A stretch of DNA of 64,000 nt from CAYNRG01 sp047973125 (GCA_047973125.1 JBKEBK010000024.1:124001-188000); one strand, 5' to 3'. Counted from the stretch's first letter, positions 46,013 to 55,058 are shown. Made by a program: numbers and translations. Notes: generated by a model not told the origin, from the letters alone.

Positions 46013-47272
46013 TTATTTTGATTTTTCATTATTTTCTTCATCTAATATTGTAACCTTAATTTCAATTACTTTTCTAGAATCTGCCTTAGTTACTTCTACA
46101 CTAATGTTTTTATATTCAAACTTATCTTTTTCAACAGGAATATATTCAAATTGATGAATAACCCAACCACTAACTGTAATCATTTCATACTCTTCATCTG
46201 GTTCAATATTAAAATATTCAAAAGTATCTTCTAAATCAGCATCACAATCAACTAAATAAACCGTATCACTAATTTTCTTATAATACTCAACAACTGTATC
46301 ATGCTCATCCCAAATATCACCAACAAGTTCTTCTAAAATATCTTCTAATGTAATTATTCCAGATGTACCACCATATTCATCAAGCACTACCGCCATATGT
46401 AATTTAGAGCTTTGTAATTGACGCAGTAATGTAGAAATTTTAACATGTGGATTAGTAAAAAGAATTGGCTTAATTATAGATTTGATTGCTCCCTTTTTTT
46501 GGTAGTATAATCCATAAAAGTCCTTCTCATGTATAAAACCTACAATATTATCAATAGTATTCTCATATACTGGAATCCTTGAAAATGCATTTAGTCTAAA
46601 TGATTTTTCTACATCATCTAAAGTACTTTCAATATTAATCGAAACAAGATCAACTCTTGGAGTTAAAATATCCTTAACGTCTAAATCATTAAACTCTATA
46701 GCAGCCAGAATCAAATCACTTTCATGTGCTTCTAAATCACCATCATTTTCCGCTTCTTCGATCATAGTAATTAATTCTTCTTGTTTCATAGAGTCCTCAG
46801 CTGTATATTTAAAAAGCTTTCTAACCATCTTCTTCCATATACTAAAGAAAAGTATCAGTGGTAGAAATAACTTCATCAAAAATGACGTAAAACCACTACT
46901 GAACATTGAAAATTTTTCTGGAAATTCTTTAGCAAGGCTTTTAGGAGTAATTTCTCCAAAAACTAAAATAATCAAAGTCATAACTAGTGTTGATATAGTT
47001 GCACCAAAATCACCCCATACACGCGTAAAAAGTACAGCTGCTATTGTTGCTGCTGCAATATTAACAATATTATTACCAATTAAAACCGTTGAAATTAAAT
47101 CATCATATCTTTCTAAAAGTACTAATACTTTTTTCGCCTTCTTATTACCGCCGTTCGATAAATTTTTAAGCCTTATTTTATTAGCACAAGAAAAGGCTGT
47201 TTCTGTTGCACTAAAATATGCCCCAAGAATAATTAATACAAAAAGTATTAAAGTCAATTCTGTATTACCCAT
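46013..47272 (-). CDS. CNNM/CorC-family membrane protein with CBS pair (metal ion efflux type)
   Basis: A 419-residue protein: CNNM transmembrane domain with three or four helices (about 1-150; contains NNIVNIAAATI and FGEITPKSLAKEFPE), two CBS domains (about 200-320; DILTPRVDLVSI, VVLDEYGGTSGIITLEDILEELVGDI split at GIITLED) and a C-terminal CorC_HlyC domain. Relatives such as B. subtilis MpfA and mammalian CNNMs move or regulate Mg2+; older annotations call them hemolysins. A structured leader RNA and own promoter lie upstream. Confidence 0.92.
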   Translation of the reverse strand: MGNTELTLILFVLIILGAYFSATETAFSCANKIRLKNLSNGGNKKAKKVLVLLERYDDLISTVLIGNNIVNIAAATIAAVLFTRVWGDFGATISTLVMTLIILVFGEITPKSLAKEFPEKFSMFSSGFTSFLMKLFLPLILFFSIWKKMVRKLFKYTAEDSMKQEELITMIEEAENDGDLEAHESDLILAAIEFNDLDVKDILTPRVDLVSINIESTLDDVEKSFRLNAFSRIPVYENTIDNIVGFIHEKDFYGLYYQKKGAIKSIIKPILFTNPHVKISTLLRQLQSSKLHMAVVLDEYGGTSGIITLEDILEELVGDIWDEHDTVVEYYKKISDTVYLVDCDADLEDTFEYFNIEPDEEYEMITVSGWVIHQFEYIPVEKDKFEYKNISVEVTKADSRKVIEIKVTILDEENNEKSK

Positions 47273-47420
47273 TTATTTATTATCTCCTTCTTTTTTAATA
47301 TAAGTAAAATCAATTTGTTACACTTATAGCAGAAGTTGATATTTATAGTTTATTTGTTTATTAAACATCTTGCTACAGGGCACTGGCGTATCGTCCAAGT
47401 TACACACATCCTTTCAATTA
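47273..47420 (-). promoter_or_regulatory. Structured 5' leader of the CNNM gene, riboswitch-like, class not recognised
   Basis: About 148 transcribed bases before the ATG. A GC-rich core (47378-47392, minus GATACGCCAGTGCCC) is out of line with the AT-rich surroundings. Two alternative pairings compete. TAGCA (47371-47375) can pair with TGCTA (47327-47331). Instead TATAAGT (47322-47328) can pair with ACTTATA (47299-47305), and CTTCT (47331-47335) with AGAAG (47287-47291), which overlaps the AAGGAG ribosome site (47284-47289). That is the layout of a translation-controlling switch. The core recalls the M-box GAUACGC..CUGCCC but the rest of the M-box is absent. Confidence 0.5.
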
Positions 47421-47426
47421 TTGTTA

Positions 47427-47455
47427 ATTATAGCATTTTAAACAATTTTAATCAA
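47427..47455 (-). promoter_or_regulatory. Promoter of the CNNM gene
   Basis: Minus-strand TTGATT (47450-47455), a 17-base spacer and TATAAT (47427-47432). It sets the leader start near 47420. Confidence 0.75.
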
Positions 47456-47503
47456 ATTATTATATGAAGGTGATAGTGAAAAATTTTAGTGGGTAAAACA
47501 AAA

Positions 47504-47658
47504 GAGGTCCTGTTATAATAGCTTTTGCCAAACAATAGACAGAAGACCTCATCAATATGATAGTAAATGTAACTGACTATTTAAATACCCAACGTAATTA
47601 TCATATTAAAGTTTATGAATTAATAGTAACAATTACTATAATGCATCAAAAAAAATAG
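47504..47658 (+). mobile_element. Possible mobile-element remnant (hairpin plus 33-codon open frame)
   Basis: The stretch 47462-47765 has no gene of normal size. It holds a strong hairpin, GAGGTCCTGT (47504-47513) with ACAG-aa-GACCTC (47539-47550), containing TGTTATAAT. A 33-codon frame follows from ATG 47557 to TAG 47656, starting MIVNVTDYLN with TQRNYHIKVY next, and no ribosome site. A subterminal hairpin plus a truncated start of a protein suggests an insertion-sequence end, but no transposase is recognisable. A small RNA is another possibility. Beyond 47658 nothing is evident up to the terminator at 47766. Confidence 0.25.
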
Positions 47659-47765
47659 TAGTTTCTATATAGATGCTACAAAATAGAGCATTATACTTAA
47701 ACAATTTGTTTTACAAACAGATAAGTTAATATTAATACATAAATCTAGAGTGAATAAAAATTTGT

Positions 47766-47809
47766 AAAATTAAAAGGACTATCATTTGTAAAACACAAAT
47801 CAAGTCCTT
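47766..47809 (-). terminator. Terminator of metNIQ
   Basis: Minus-strand AAGGACTTGATTTGT pairs with ACAAATGATAGTCCTT (47774-47809) with a small internal loop, followed by TTTTAATTTT. It lies 53 bases past the metQ stop. Confidence 0.75.
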
Positions 47810-47861
47810 GAAATTTTAATAATTTGTATAGTATTAAAAATAAATCTACATACTCTTAAAT

Positions 47862-48680
47862 CTAATTTGATGGTATAACCGAACCATCTGCATATGTACT
47901 TTTAATAAATTCTTTTACTTCTTTAGAAGTTAAAACTTCTACTAAAATTTTGATTGCTTCACTATCTTGGTTATCACTTCTTGCAGCAACAATATTTACA
48001 TAAGGATTAGTTGCATCGGCATTTTCCAATATAACAGCATCTTTAACAGGGTTAAGATTAGCCTGTAGTGCATAGTTACCATTTATTGCTACTAAATCTC
48101 CTTCACCCTCTTCATAAACAGTTGTTAATAGCTCTGGATTTACTTCTTTAAATTGAATATTTTTACTATTCTCAGTAATATCATTTAATGTTAGAGTAGT
48201 TGGATCATCATTTGCTAATTTAATTAAGCCAGCATTTTCTAATATTGCCAGAATTCTTCCCTGATCACTGATAGAATTAGAAATTATTATTTCCCCATTC
48301 TCTGGAAATTCACTTACATCAGTTATTTTTTTTGAATAAAAACCAAATGGTTCAATATGAATACCAGCAACATTTACAATATCATACCCGTTTTTCTCTT
48401 TTTCATCATTAAAGAAAGGTAAATGTTGAAAGTAATTTGCATCGATCTCTTTTGAATTTAGTGATTCATTGAAAATATAATAATTATCCAATACAATAAT
48501 TTCTAAATCCCAACCTTTTTCTTTTAATATACCTTTTGCAAACTCTAATATTTTTGAGTGAGGATCAAGGGTAGCTGCCACCTTTATTACTTTATCCTCT
48601 TCCTTTGTTTCATTAGATGAACATCCTACAGCACCTAAACATAATATAATTACAAATAATACTTTAATAAACTTTTTCAT
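47862..48680 (-). CDS. metQ: Methionine ABC transporter substrate-binding lipoprotein MetQ
   Basis: A 272-residue NlpA-family lipoprotein. The signal peptide ends in a lipobox LGAVGC (Cys about 20). The mature part starts with KVIKVAATLDPHSKILE and has NYFQHLPFFND and AINGNYALQANL, which are typical of MetQ. It binds D- or L-methionine outside the membrane. GGAGG precedes the ATG by 8 bases, 12 bases after metI. The T-box upstream of metN supports methionine as substrate. Confidence 0.93.
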   Translation of the reverse strand: MKKFIKVLFVIILCLGAVGCSSNETKEEDKVIKVAATLDPHSKILEFAKGILKEKGWDLEIIVLDNYYIFNESLNSKEIDANYFQHLPFFNDEKEKNGYDIVNVAGIHIEPFGFYSKKITDVSEFPENGEIIISNSISDQGRILAILENAGLIKLANDDPTTLTLNDITENSKNIQFKEVNPELLTTVYEEGEGDLVAINGNYALQANLNPVKDAVILENADATNPYVNIVAARSDNQDSEAIKILVEVLTSKEVKEFIKSTYADGSVIPSN

Positions 48681-48692
48681 TTTTTATTCCTC

Positions 48693-49349
48693 CTATCGTT
48701 TATCAATTCTTTTAACACAGTAATCCCCAATGGCTTGAATTAGAAATACTAATAATATTACTAAAATCGTTGCGCCATATAGAATTACATTATTTCTTCT
48801 AGCAAAACCATACATATAAGCCAAGTTTCCAAGTCCACCAGACCCTAGTGCCCCTGCCATTGCAGTATATGATACAAGCGATATCCCAGTAACACTTAAG
48901 CCTGAAATTAATGCTGGAAGTGATTCAGGTATTAAAACCTTAATAATAATATCTAATTTTGTTGCCCCCATAGCCTTACTTGCTTCAATAACACCTTTAT
49001 CAACCTCTAAGAGTGCAATTACACAAAGTCTTGCATAAAATGGTGATGCCGCTACTATAAGTGATGGTAAAGCTGCAGTTGCTCCTAACATCGAGCCTGT
49101 AAAGAACTTTGATACTGGAATTAAAATTATCATCAAAATAATAAATGGAATAGCTCTTAGTGTATTTATAAGCGTATCTGCTATCTTATTTACTATCTTA
49201 TTCTCATAAAGACCATTACTTTGTGTACAATATAGTACGATTCCAGTAACAACTCCAATAATTGCTGAAAAAGACAATGATATCAATGACATATAAATTG
49301 TTTCCTTTATCGCAACAATTAACTGTGCAATTTCTACATTACTTAACAT
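48693..49349 (-). CDS. metI: Methionine ABC transporter permease MetI
   Basis: A 218-residue permease with five membrane helices. The ATPase-contact loop EASKAMGATKLDIIIKVLIPE (EAA motif, about 140-160) is clear, and LRAIPFIILMI is typical of MetI. It overlaps metN by 7 bases. Confidence 0.94.
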   Translation of the reverse strand: MLSNVEIAQLIVAIKETIYMSLISLSFSAIIGVVTGIVLYCTQSNGLYENKIVNKIADTLINTLRAIPFIILMIILIPVSKFFTGSMLGATAALPSLIVAASPFYARLCVIALLEVDKGVIEASKAMGATKLDIIIKVLIPESLPALISGLSVTGISLVSYTAMAGALGSGGLGNLAYMYGFARRNNVILYGATILVILLVFLIQAIGDYCVKRIDKR

Positions 49350-50353
49350 TTTTCAACAACCACCCCTCTTTTTTCTAATTCCAATGTAAATAAATCACTA
49401 TCACACTCATCTTTTAAATGAACATATAACATTCCAACGGCTCCTTTTTGAGTATGTGTAATATTTGAACTAACAATACTACCATCAATATTTAATGCTC
49501 TAAACACACTTGATAAAATCGGCTGATCACTATTTTCATTTGAGAAAACTAACCTTAACAATTCTCCATTTGGATAATAACTTTTCAACTCTGATTTTAT
49601 AGATGTGACATCTTCATTTAGAATTGTATGAATAAATTTCTTGGTTGTTTGATGTTGGGGATTCTTAAATATAGAATCAACATCTCCAACTTCAACAACA
49701 TTTCCATCATCCATAATGGCAATACGATGACATATCTTTTGAATAACCTCCATTTGATGAGTTATCATAACAATAGTAATATTTAATTTTTTATTAATGT
49801 TTTCTAATAACTTCAAAATTGAAGAAGTTGTCTCAGGATCCAAAGCTGATGTTGCTTCATCACAGAGTAAGATTTTAGGATTATTTGCTAGGGCTCTCGC
49901 AATACCAACGCGTTGTTTTTGACCACCGCTGAGCTCACTTGGATAAGACTTTTCTCTACCCTTTAACCCTACTAATTCAATAAATTCACTCACAATTTTT
50001 TTTCTTTTTTTCTTTTCAACTTTAGCAAAAATTAATGGTAATTCAATATTTTGCTCAACATTCTTTGACCATAATAAGTTAAAATGTTGGAAAATCAATC
50101 CAATTTTCTGTCGCTTAAGTCTTAACTCTTTTTCATTTAAAGCATTAATGTGTACACCATCAATTACAACTTCACCACTGTCTTGTTTTTCTAACTGATT
50201 TATCATTCTTAACACTGTACTCTTACCAGCTCCAGAATATCCAATTATCCCAAAAATCTCACCATCCCTGATTTCGATATTAACATTTTTTACTGCATTA
50301 ATTACATGTTTTTCACTGATAAAACTTTTTGAAACTTTCAACATCTGAATCAT
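49343..50353 (-). CDS. metN: Methionine ABC transporter ATPase MetN with C-terminal NIL domain
   Basis: A 336-residue ATPase. Walker A is GYSGAGKST (about 38-46), Q-loop FQHFNLL, signature LSGGQKQRVGIARAL, Walker B ILLCDEATSALDP. The C-terminal NIL domain (about 260-336) in this family binds methionine and shuts transport when methionine is plentiful inside. The frame stays open to 50422, but that runs through the T-box terminator; the ATG at 50353 has GGGAGG 9 bases upstream. Confidence 0.94.
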   Translation of the reverse strand: MIQMLKVSKSFISEKHVINAVKNVNIEIRDGEIFGIIGYSGAGKSTVLRMINQLEKQDSGEVVIDGVHINALNEKELRLKRQKIGLIFQHFNLLWSKNVEQNIELPLIFAKVEKKKRKKIVSEFIELVGLKGREKSYPSELSGGQKQRVGIARALANNPKILLCDEATSALDPETTSSILKLLENINKKLNITIVMITHQMEVIQKICHRIAIMDDGNVVEVGDVDSIFKNPQHQTTKKFIHTILNEDVTSIKSELKSYYPNGELLRLVFSNENSDQPILSSVFRALNIDGSIVSSNITHTQKGAVGMLYVHLKDECDSDLFTLELEKRGVVVEKC

Positions 50354-50370
50354 TATATCATTCCTCCCAA

Positions 50371-50625
50371 CAAAAAAATCCCATCCTATCAAGGACGAGA
50401 TTATAAATTCCCGTGTTACCACCTATATTTATAGTTATATCACTATAACTACCTCATCAAGTACTATCATACTCTATCACGTTAACGGGTGAGACCGTCA
50501 TAGCCTAAGTTTCCCTCGGTATGCAACTCCAAGACCATTTTCTTATTTATTTCAATTATCCATTTTCAGCAAACAGGACTCTCTATAAATATCCATAAAT
50601 AATACTTTTCTCTTCTTTGTCTTTA
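50371..50625 (-). promoter_or_regulatory. T-box leader, methionine specifier
   Basis: A tRNA-sensing leader of metNIQ. The T-box AGGTGGTAACACGGGA is at 50409-50424. The terminator follows: 11 pairs (50377-50402) and seven T. Stem I closes with AAGAC (50619-50623) and GTCTT (50531-50535); GCTGAAA is the conserved apical element. Directly before the closing GTCTT is ATG (50536-50538), which I read as the specifier codon. Uncharged tRNA-Met should stabilise the antiterminator and switch on uptake. Confidence 0.92.
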
Positions 50626-50630
50626 TAAAT

Positions 50631-50659
50631 ACTTTAGACTACTATTAGAACTTTGTCAA
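50631..50659 (-). promoter_or_regulatory. Promoter of the met T-box operon
   Basis: Minus-strand TTGACA (50654-50659), a 17-base spacer and TAAAGT (50631-50636). The start near 50624 falls just before stem I. Confidence 0.7.
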
Positions 50660-50681
50660 ATATAATTTGCATTTTTTTACA

Positions 50682-51398
50682 TCATTTTTTTAAGAAATAT
50701 TTTTCAATTAATTCTTCATTATAGTTTACAATAAGTTCCTTAGGAAAATCTATGTCACTTAGTAATTTTTCTGCGATACTAAAATTACCAACATCAAAAG
50801 ATACATGAGCATCACTACTCATTATAACAGGCTGTCTTTTTTTCTTACAAAACTCTAATATTTTTTTAGAGTTTTCAAGACAATTTTCTCTAAATCCTGT
50901 AGGGTTTAAAGATGAGTTATTAATCTCAATTAACGTGTTATTTTCTTTACAAATATCAACAAATTTTTCATAGTCACAACTAAATCTTCCATCATCTGGA
51001 TGCCCAATCACCACAACATATGGATTTTTACATACATTTTCATATGTTTGTAAAATTTCGCTACTACTATGCTTAAGACCAAAACATGGAACATGAATTG
51101 ATGCTATAATATAATCCAACATTTTATAGCCAGTATCGTTGACATCTAAATCACCATTTATATTTAGTATGTTTGCCTCAATACCTCTTAAAACCGTTAC
51201 GCCATCAACAACCCTTGGCATTACCTTAAGATTAGAAAAAAAATACGTATGAGCTCCTCCTGGCATCTTTGGACCATGATCACTTATCCCATAGTATTTA
51301 AGCCCTTTTATACTTGCTTGTTCAATATTTTCCTGTATCGTACTGTACGCATGACCACTACTTATTGAATGTGTATGAACATCGATTAAATTCTTCAT
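50682..51398 (-). CDS. PHP-domain phosphatase, YcdX/HisK-like
   Basis: A 238-residue PHP-domain metallophosphatase. Metal ligands are visible in DVHTHSISSGHAYST (about 6-20), GISDHGPKMPG, LRGIEANIL, SIHVPCF, VVIGHPDDGRF and IMSSDAHVSFDVG. The pattern matches the YcdX group more than histidinol phosphatase proper, so the substrate is open. Followed by the met T-box region, divergent from femX. GAGG lies 8 bases before the ATG. Confidence 0.88.
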   Translation of the reverse strand: MKNLIDVHTHSISSGHAYSTIQENIEQASIKGLKYYGISDHGPKMPGGAHTYFFSNLKVMPRVVDGVTVLRGIEANILNINGDLDVNDTGYKMLDYIIASIHVPCFGLKHSSSEILQTYENVCKNPYVVVIGHPDDGRFSCDYEKFVDICKENNTLIEINNSSLNPTGFRENCLENSKKILEFCKKKRQPVIMSSDAHVSFDVGNFSIAEKLLSDIDFPKELIVNYNEELIEKYFLKK

Positions 51399-51446
51399 AA
51401 TATTACCTCATTTCTTAAATATTATAACATACTTACACTTAATTTA

Positions 51447-51455
51447 TGCTACAAT
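51447..51455 (+). promoter_or_regulatory. Extended -10 promoter of femX
   Basis: TGCTACAAT (-10 TACAAT at 51450-51455 with a TGn extension). The -35 is poor. Confidence 0.45.
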
Positions 51456-51479
51456 ATAAAAAGGAGGTTTAAAAAAGAT

Positions 51480-52694
51480 ATGTTTAAATATATAGAAAAC
51501 CTAAGTGAGAAAGAGTATAACAACTTTTTATTAAATATTGATTATATCCATTACAAACAATCGCCAAGCTGGGCAACTTTTACTAAAAGTAAAGCAATTT
51601 ATGTTGGGATCGAAAACGATAATAAACTTGTTGGTGTAGCAATGATTTTAAAAAGAAATACTTTATTGGGAAATTATTTTTACATACCTTTAGGACCTTG
51701 TTGTAATTTTAAGGATCATAATTTAACCAAAATATTTTTAGAAAATATAGTTTGTACAGCCAAAAAGAATAATGCTTTTATGGTAAAGATTGATCCAAAT
51801 GTCAAAAGACAATCAAAGAATATTAATGGCGATATTGTAGAGGGTGAAAATAATGAAGATGTCACAACTTTACTAAATGATTTAGGTTTTAAACACAAGG
51901 GTTATAATTACGGGTATGATGGAAGTGAATCAAATCGCTTTACATTAATTTTAGATATTTCTAAAGATTTTGAAAGCATCTACAAAAATTTTAGTAAAAC
52001 AAGAAAAAGAAGAATAAATAAAAGTAATAGTTTACCTATAACAACAAGAATAGCAGATAGTAGCGAAATATGTAAAATATTGCCACTAGAAAAAGATTTA
52101 GCCAAAGATCAAGGATTTAAACCCCATTCAGCTAAATACTTCATGAATTTAATGGATAGTTTTAAAGATAATTGTAAATTTTATATTAGTGAAATAAATT
52201 TAGAGGAAGCAATATCTCTTTTAACAAAGGAAATTGATGGTATAAAATCAAGTAAAAAATTAAGTGAAAAAGCAAATAAGGTAGAGCTTTTAAATAATTT
52301 CAATAAACTGTATCAGACTTTTGGAAAGGTTGCCGTAACCAGTGCAGCTATCAATGTTAATATTGGAAATTATAGCTGGAATTTATATTTATATACTAAA
52401 AATGAATTTTTCTTTATTAACGCATCTGATCAAACACATATTTTCGCAATTAAAGACAGCAAAGAAAGAAATGGAAAATACTATGATTTTTGTGGTTTCT
52501 CAGGTAGCACTAATGTTGATGATCAATATTATGGACTTTACTTTTACAAATCTTCATTTAACCCCGAATTTATAGAAAGAATTGGAGAATTTGACTATAT
52601 TATATCTAAGAAAAAATACAAAGTTTTTAAAAAATTACAAATACTCTATATGAAAACAAAAAGAAAGATTAACTATAAAATCTATAAAAAATAA
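51480..52694 (+). CDS. FemABX-family peptidoglycan bridge aminoacyltransferase
   Basis: A 404-residue protein of the FemABX family, which uses aminoacyl-tRNA to add bridge amino acids to the stem peptide of lipid II. Two GNAT-like halves are seen; the first has HYKQSPSWATFTKSKA and YIPLGPCC, and the second has FGKVAVTSAA and FNPEFIERIGEFDYII. A coiled coil (about 240-285, rich in Lys, Glu and Leu) is inserted between them, as in FemA. The C-terminus is very basic. It implies a bridged cell wall. Which residue is added is unknown. Confidence 0.88.
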   Translation: MFKYIENLSEKEYNNFLLNIDYIHYKQSPSWATFTKSKAIYVGIENDNKLVGVAMILKRNTLLGNYFYIPLGPCCNFKDHNLTKIFLENIVCTAKKNNAFMVKIDPNVKRQSKNINGDIVEGENNEDVTTLLNDLGFKHKGYNYGYDGSESNRFTLILDISKDFESIYKNFSKTRKRRINKSNSLPITTRIADSSEICKILPLEKDLAKDQGFKPHSAKYFMNLMDSFKDNCKFYISEINLEEAISLLTKEIDGIKSSKKLSEKANKVELLNNFNKLYQTFGKVAVTSAAINVNIGNYSWNLYLYTKNEFFFINASDQTHIFAIKDSKERNGKYYDFCGFSGSTNVDDQYYGLYFYKSSFNPEFIERIGEFDYIISKKKYKVFKKLQILYMKTKRKINYKIYKK

Positions 52695-52735
52695 AAAAAA
52701 AGGCCAACATTACTCAATTAATGTTGGCTTTATTT
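52693..52735. terminator. Bidirectional terminator between femX and ftsZ
   Basis: GCCAACATTA (52703-52712) pairs with TAATGTTGGC (52719-52728), with an A run to the left and TTTATTT to the right. It serves both convergent genes. Confidence 0.9.
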
Positions 52736-52741
52736 AATAAT

Positions 52742-53800
52742 TTATCTTAATTTAAAGAATCCTGGAATTTGATCATCTTCTTCTTTTTCTACTTCTTCAA
52801 CTACTGACTGATACCCCTTTGAGCCTTGAGTAAAAGTGCGTGTTTGCGCATTATTTTGAATCTTTGGCGATTCAAATCCTGTAGCAATTACAGTAACAAT
52901 AATCGAATCCCCTAAGTCTTCGTTAATAGCAATACCAAATATAATATCAATATCATTTCCAGATGCAGCTTTTATATATTCTACCGCTTCACTAGAATCA
53001 TAAACCGATACTCCTGAACCACCTGTAATATTGATAATTGCATTTTTTGCACCTTTTATTTCTGCTTCTAGTAAAGGAGACTGAATTGCTTTTTGAGCAG
53101 CAAGTTGAGCTTTATTATCACCCTCTGCCATTCCAATACCAATAAGTGCAGTACCTTGATTTTCCATAATACTTTTAACATCAGCAAAATCTAGATTTAT
53201 CATCGCAGGAACAGCAATTAAATCAGTAATAGTTTGAACTCCCTGTCTTAATACATTATCTGCTTCTAAAAATGCTGACTGAATAGGAAATTGACCAATA
53301 GTTTCTAGTAATCTGTCATTAGAGACAATAATTAAACTATCAACATGTTGTTTAAGTTTTTCTAAACCTTCTTCTGTATGTTTTCTTCTTTTGCCACCTT
53401 CAAAGTAAAATGGTTTTGTAACAATAGCAATTGTTAAGCATCCTAATTCTTTTGCTATTTTCGCAAATACTGGAGTTGCTCCTGTACCTGTACCACCACC
53501 TAGTCCTGTGGTTAAGAAAACCATATCTGCGCCTTCCATAGCACGACGAATATCTGCCTCTGATTCCTCAGCTGCACGTTCTCCATTGACAGGATTTCCT
53601 CCTGCACCAAGACCATCTTTACCCAGTACTATTTTATTCTCAACTGGCGAAACATCTAAAACTTGCATGTCAGTGTTTGCTACATAAAACTCCACACCCT
53701 GAACTCCTTCTTGAGCCATGCGATTTACAGCATTATTTCCGCCACCACCAATTCCAAAAACCTTGATTTTAGCAACTTGATTATATGTCAATTCTGCCAT
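52742..53800 (-). CDS. ftsZ: Cell division protein FtsZ
   Basis: A 352-residue tubulin-like GTPase forming the division ring. The GTP motif GLGGGTGTGATP (about 101-112), GGGGNNAVNRM near the start and the T7 loop NLDFADVKSIM are present. The C-terminal linker is short (about 25 residues) and ends with a conserved tail peptide, QIPGFFKLR, that contacts FtsA. It follows ftsA by 25 bases. No other division or mur genes are beside this pair. Confidence 0.97.
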   Translation of the reverse strand: MAELTYNQVAKIKVFGIGGGGNNAVNRMAQEGVQGVEFYVANTDMQVLDVSPVENKIVLGKDGLGAGGNPVNGERAAEESEADIRRAMEGADMVFLTTGLGGGTGTGATPVFAKIAKELGCLTIAIVTKPFYFEGGKRRKHTEEGLEKLKQHVDSLIIVSNDRLLETIGQFPIQSAFLEADNVLRQGVQTITDLIAVPAMINLDFADVKSIMENQGTALIGIGMAEGDNKAQLAAQKAIQSPLLEAEIKGAKNAIINITGGSGVSVYDSSEAVEYIKAASGNDIDIIFGIAINEDLGDSIIVTVIATGFESPKIQNNAQTRTFTQGSKGYQSVVEEVEKEEDDQIPGFFKLR

Positions 53801-53825
53801 TTTTTTATTCCCTCAACTTTCATCT

Positions 53826-55058
53826 TTAAAAAAGCATTCCTTTTAATTTTTTTGTTATCGATTCTTCTTCACTATCTCCAGATTTTTGCACTCCTTGTAG
53901 TACATCTATATCAATACTATTTGAAATATCTCCAATAATAGGTAATTGATCTTTATACGCAAAGAACAATCCAAGACACGCCACTAGATCACCTGTTCTT
54001 ACCCCAAGGGTTTCTGGAATATATATTCTTACATCTGTATTAAGTTGCTCTTGTAGTAGTGTATCTAATCCTTGAATATCAGCACCTTCTCCAGTTAAAA
54101 TTACTGTTGTTTTATCAGCTTCTAAAATTGGAAGACACTTTTCTTTTATTTCACTAACCCAATTATTCACATCATCTCTAATTAAGTCTGTAATCTGTTT
54201 CCCAATGATCTCAACTGTATTCCCATCACTATTGTAAGCATATATAGGATAGTTAGGGTGCTTATCAACATCAAACCTTGCATTTGATTTTATAATTTTA
54301 ACAATATTCTCATTTTTTAAAGGATATTGTTTTTTAATATACTCAATCCAATTATTAATACCATGATTCAAAATGTCACAATGGATTAATTTCCCTTTTG
54401 CAAGAAGCGATAATACACAATTTTCTCTTGTTAAATTCAAGATGATAATATTTTGACCAACCGTTTGCTCAAACATTGCCGCCTCCTTAGCAATTGCGAA
54501 ACTATCGATACTAACATCCAATACTTCTAAGCCGGCTTTCTCAACACTTCCGACAAGTTTAAAAGCAGTTTCTTTATCAATACACAACAAATCAATATCA
54601 ACAGTCAACATATCACATTTTTCTCCTATTGGTATTCTTCTTGTTGCTATTCCATTACAAGTATATTTAACACAAACCGTTTGAACAAGTGTTAAATTAT
54701 CATCTAATACAGTTGAAGCAGCTTTTTTTCTAGCTCTTTGGATATCATACGATGTAACAAGATTATCAATTGATTCAACCTTCGTTGTAACCTTTAACGG
54801 ATAACGATGCACATTCACTGATGGTAATGCTAATAACACCTTTTTTATTGGTGCTTTTATTTTATCAGATGCATTAGAAATAGCTTTTTTAATTGATGCA
54901 ACAACTTCTTCCTCTGACTCTATTTTATAGTTATTAAGCCCATTGCAATGTACCCTTTCCACTTTTATTATATTAAATCTGGTATTAAAAAATTCACCGA
55001 TTATCAATCTAACTTCATGGCCAGTAATTTCTAGGGCAGCAAAGATTTGTTTGTCCAT
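53826..55058 (-). CDS. ftsA: Cell division protein FtsA
   Basis: A 410-residue actin-like membrane tether for FtsZ. It has the FtsA/MreB fold with AALEITGHEVRLIIGEF at the start, an SHS2 (1C) domain, and VILTGEGADIQGLDTLLQ in the second ATPase half. The C-terminus ends ITKKLKGMLF, an amphipathic membrane-targeting helix. The sequence is divergent from B. subtilis FtsA. It is co-oriented with ftsZ. The ribosome site AAGGGGG is about 12 bases from the ATG. Confidence 0.93.
   Translation of the reverse strand: MDKQIFAALEITGHEVRLIIGEFFNTRFNIIKVERVHCNGLNNYKIESEEEVVASIKKAISNASDKIKAPIKKVLLALPSVNVHRYPLKVTTKVESIDNLVTSYDIQRARKKAASTVLDDNLTLVQTVCVKYTCNGIATRRIPIGEKCDMLTVDIDLLCIDKETAFKLVGSVEKAGLEVLDVSIDSFAIAKEAAMFEQTVGQNIIILNLTRENCVLSLLAKGKLIHCDILNHGINNWIEYIKKQYPLKNENIVKIIKSNARFDVDKHPNYPIYAYNSDGNTVEIIGKQITDLIRDDVNNWVSEIKEKCLPILEADKTTVILTGEGADIQGLDTLLQEQLNTDVRIYIPETLGVRTGDLVACLGLFFAYKDQLPIIGDISNSIDIDVLQGVQKSGDSEEESITKKLKGMLF

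Noticed and set aside
47340..47420. A standard M-box (Mg2+) or yybP-ykoY (Mn2+) riboswitch before the CNNM gene
   Set aside because: Short matches exist (GATACGC..TGCCC and TAGCAAGA), but the long helices and most conserved parts of both classes are missing, so I report only an unclassified leader.
47774..47809. The hairpin as the right end of a mobile element paired with the one at 47504
   Set aside because: The two hairpins share no sequence, and this one has the form and position of a terminator for metQ.
50354..50422. A longer metN reading frame with 23 extra N-terminal residues
   Set aside because: It would be translated through the T-box sequence and its terminator. The internal ATG at 50353 has a strong ribosome site and matches MetN length.
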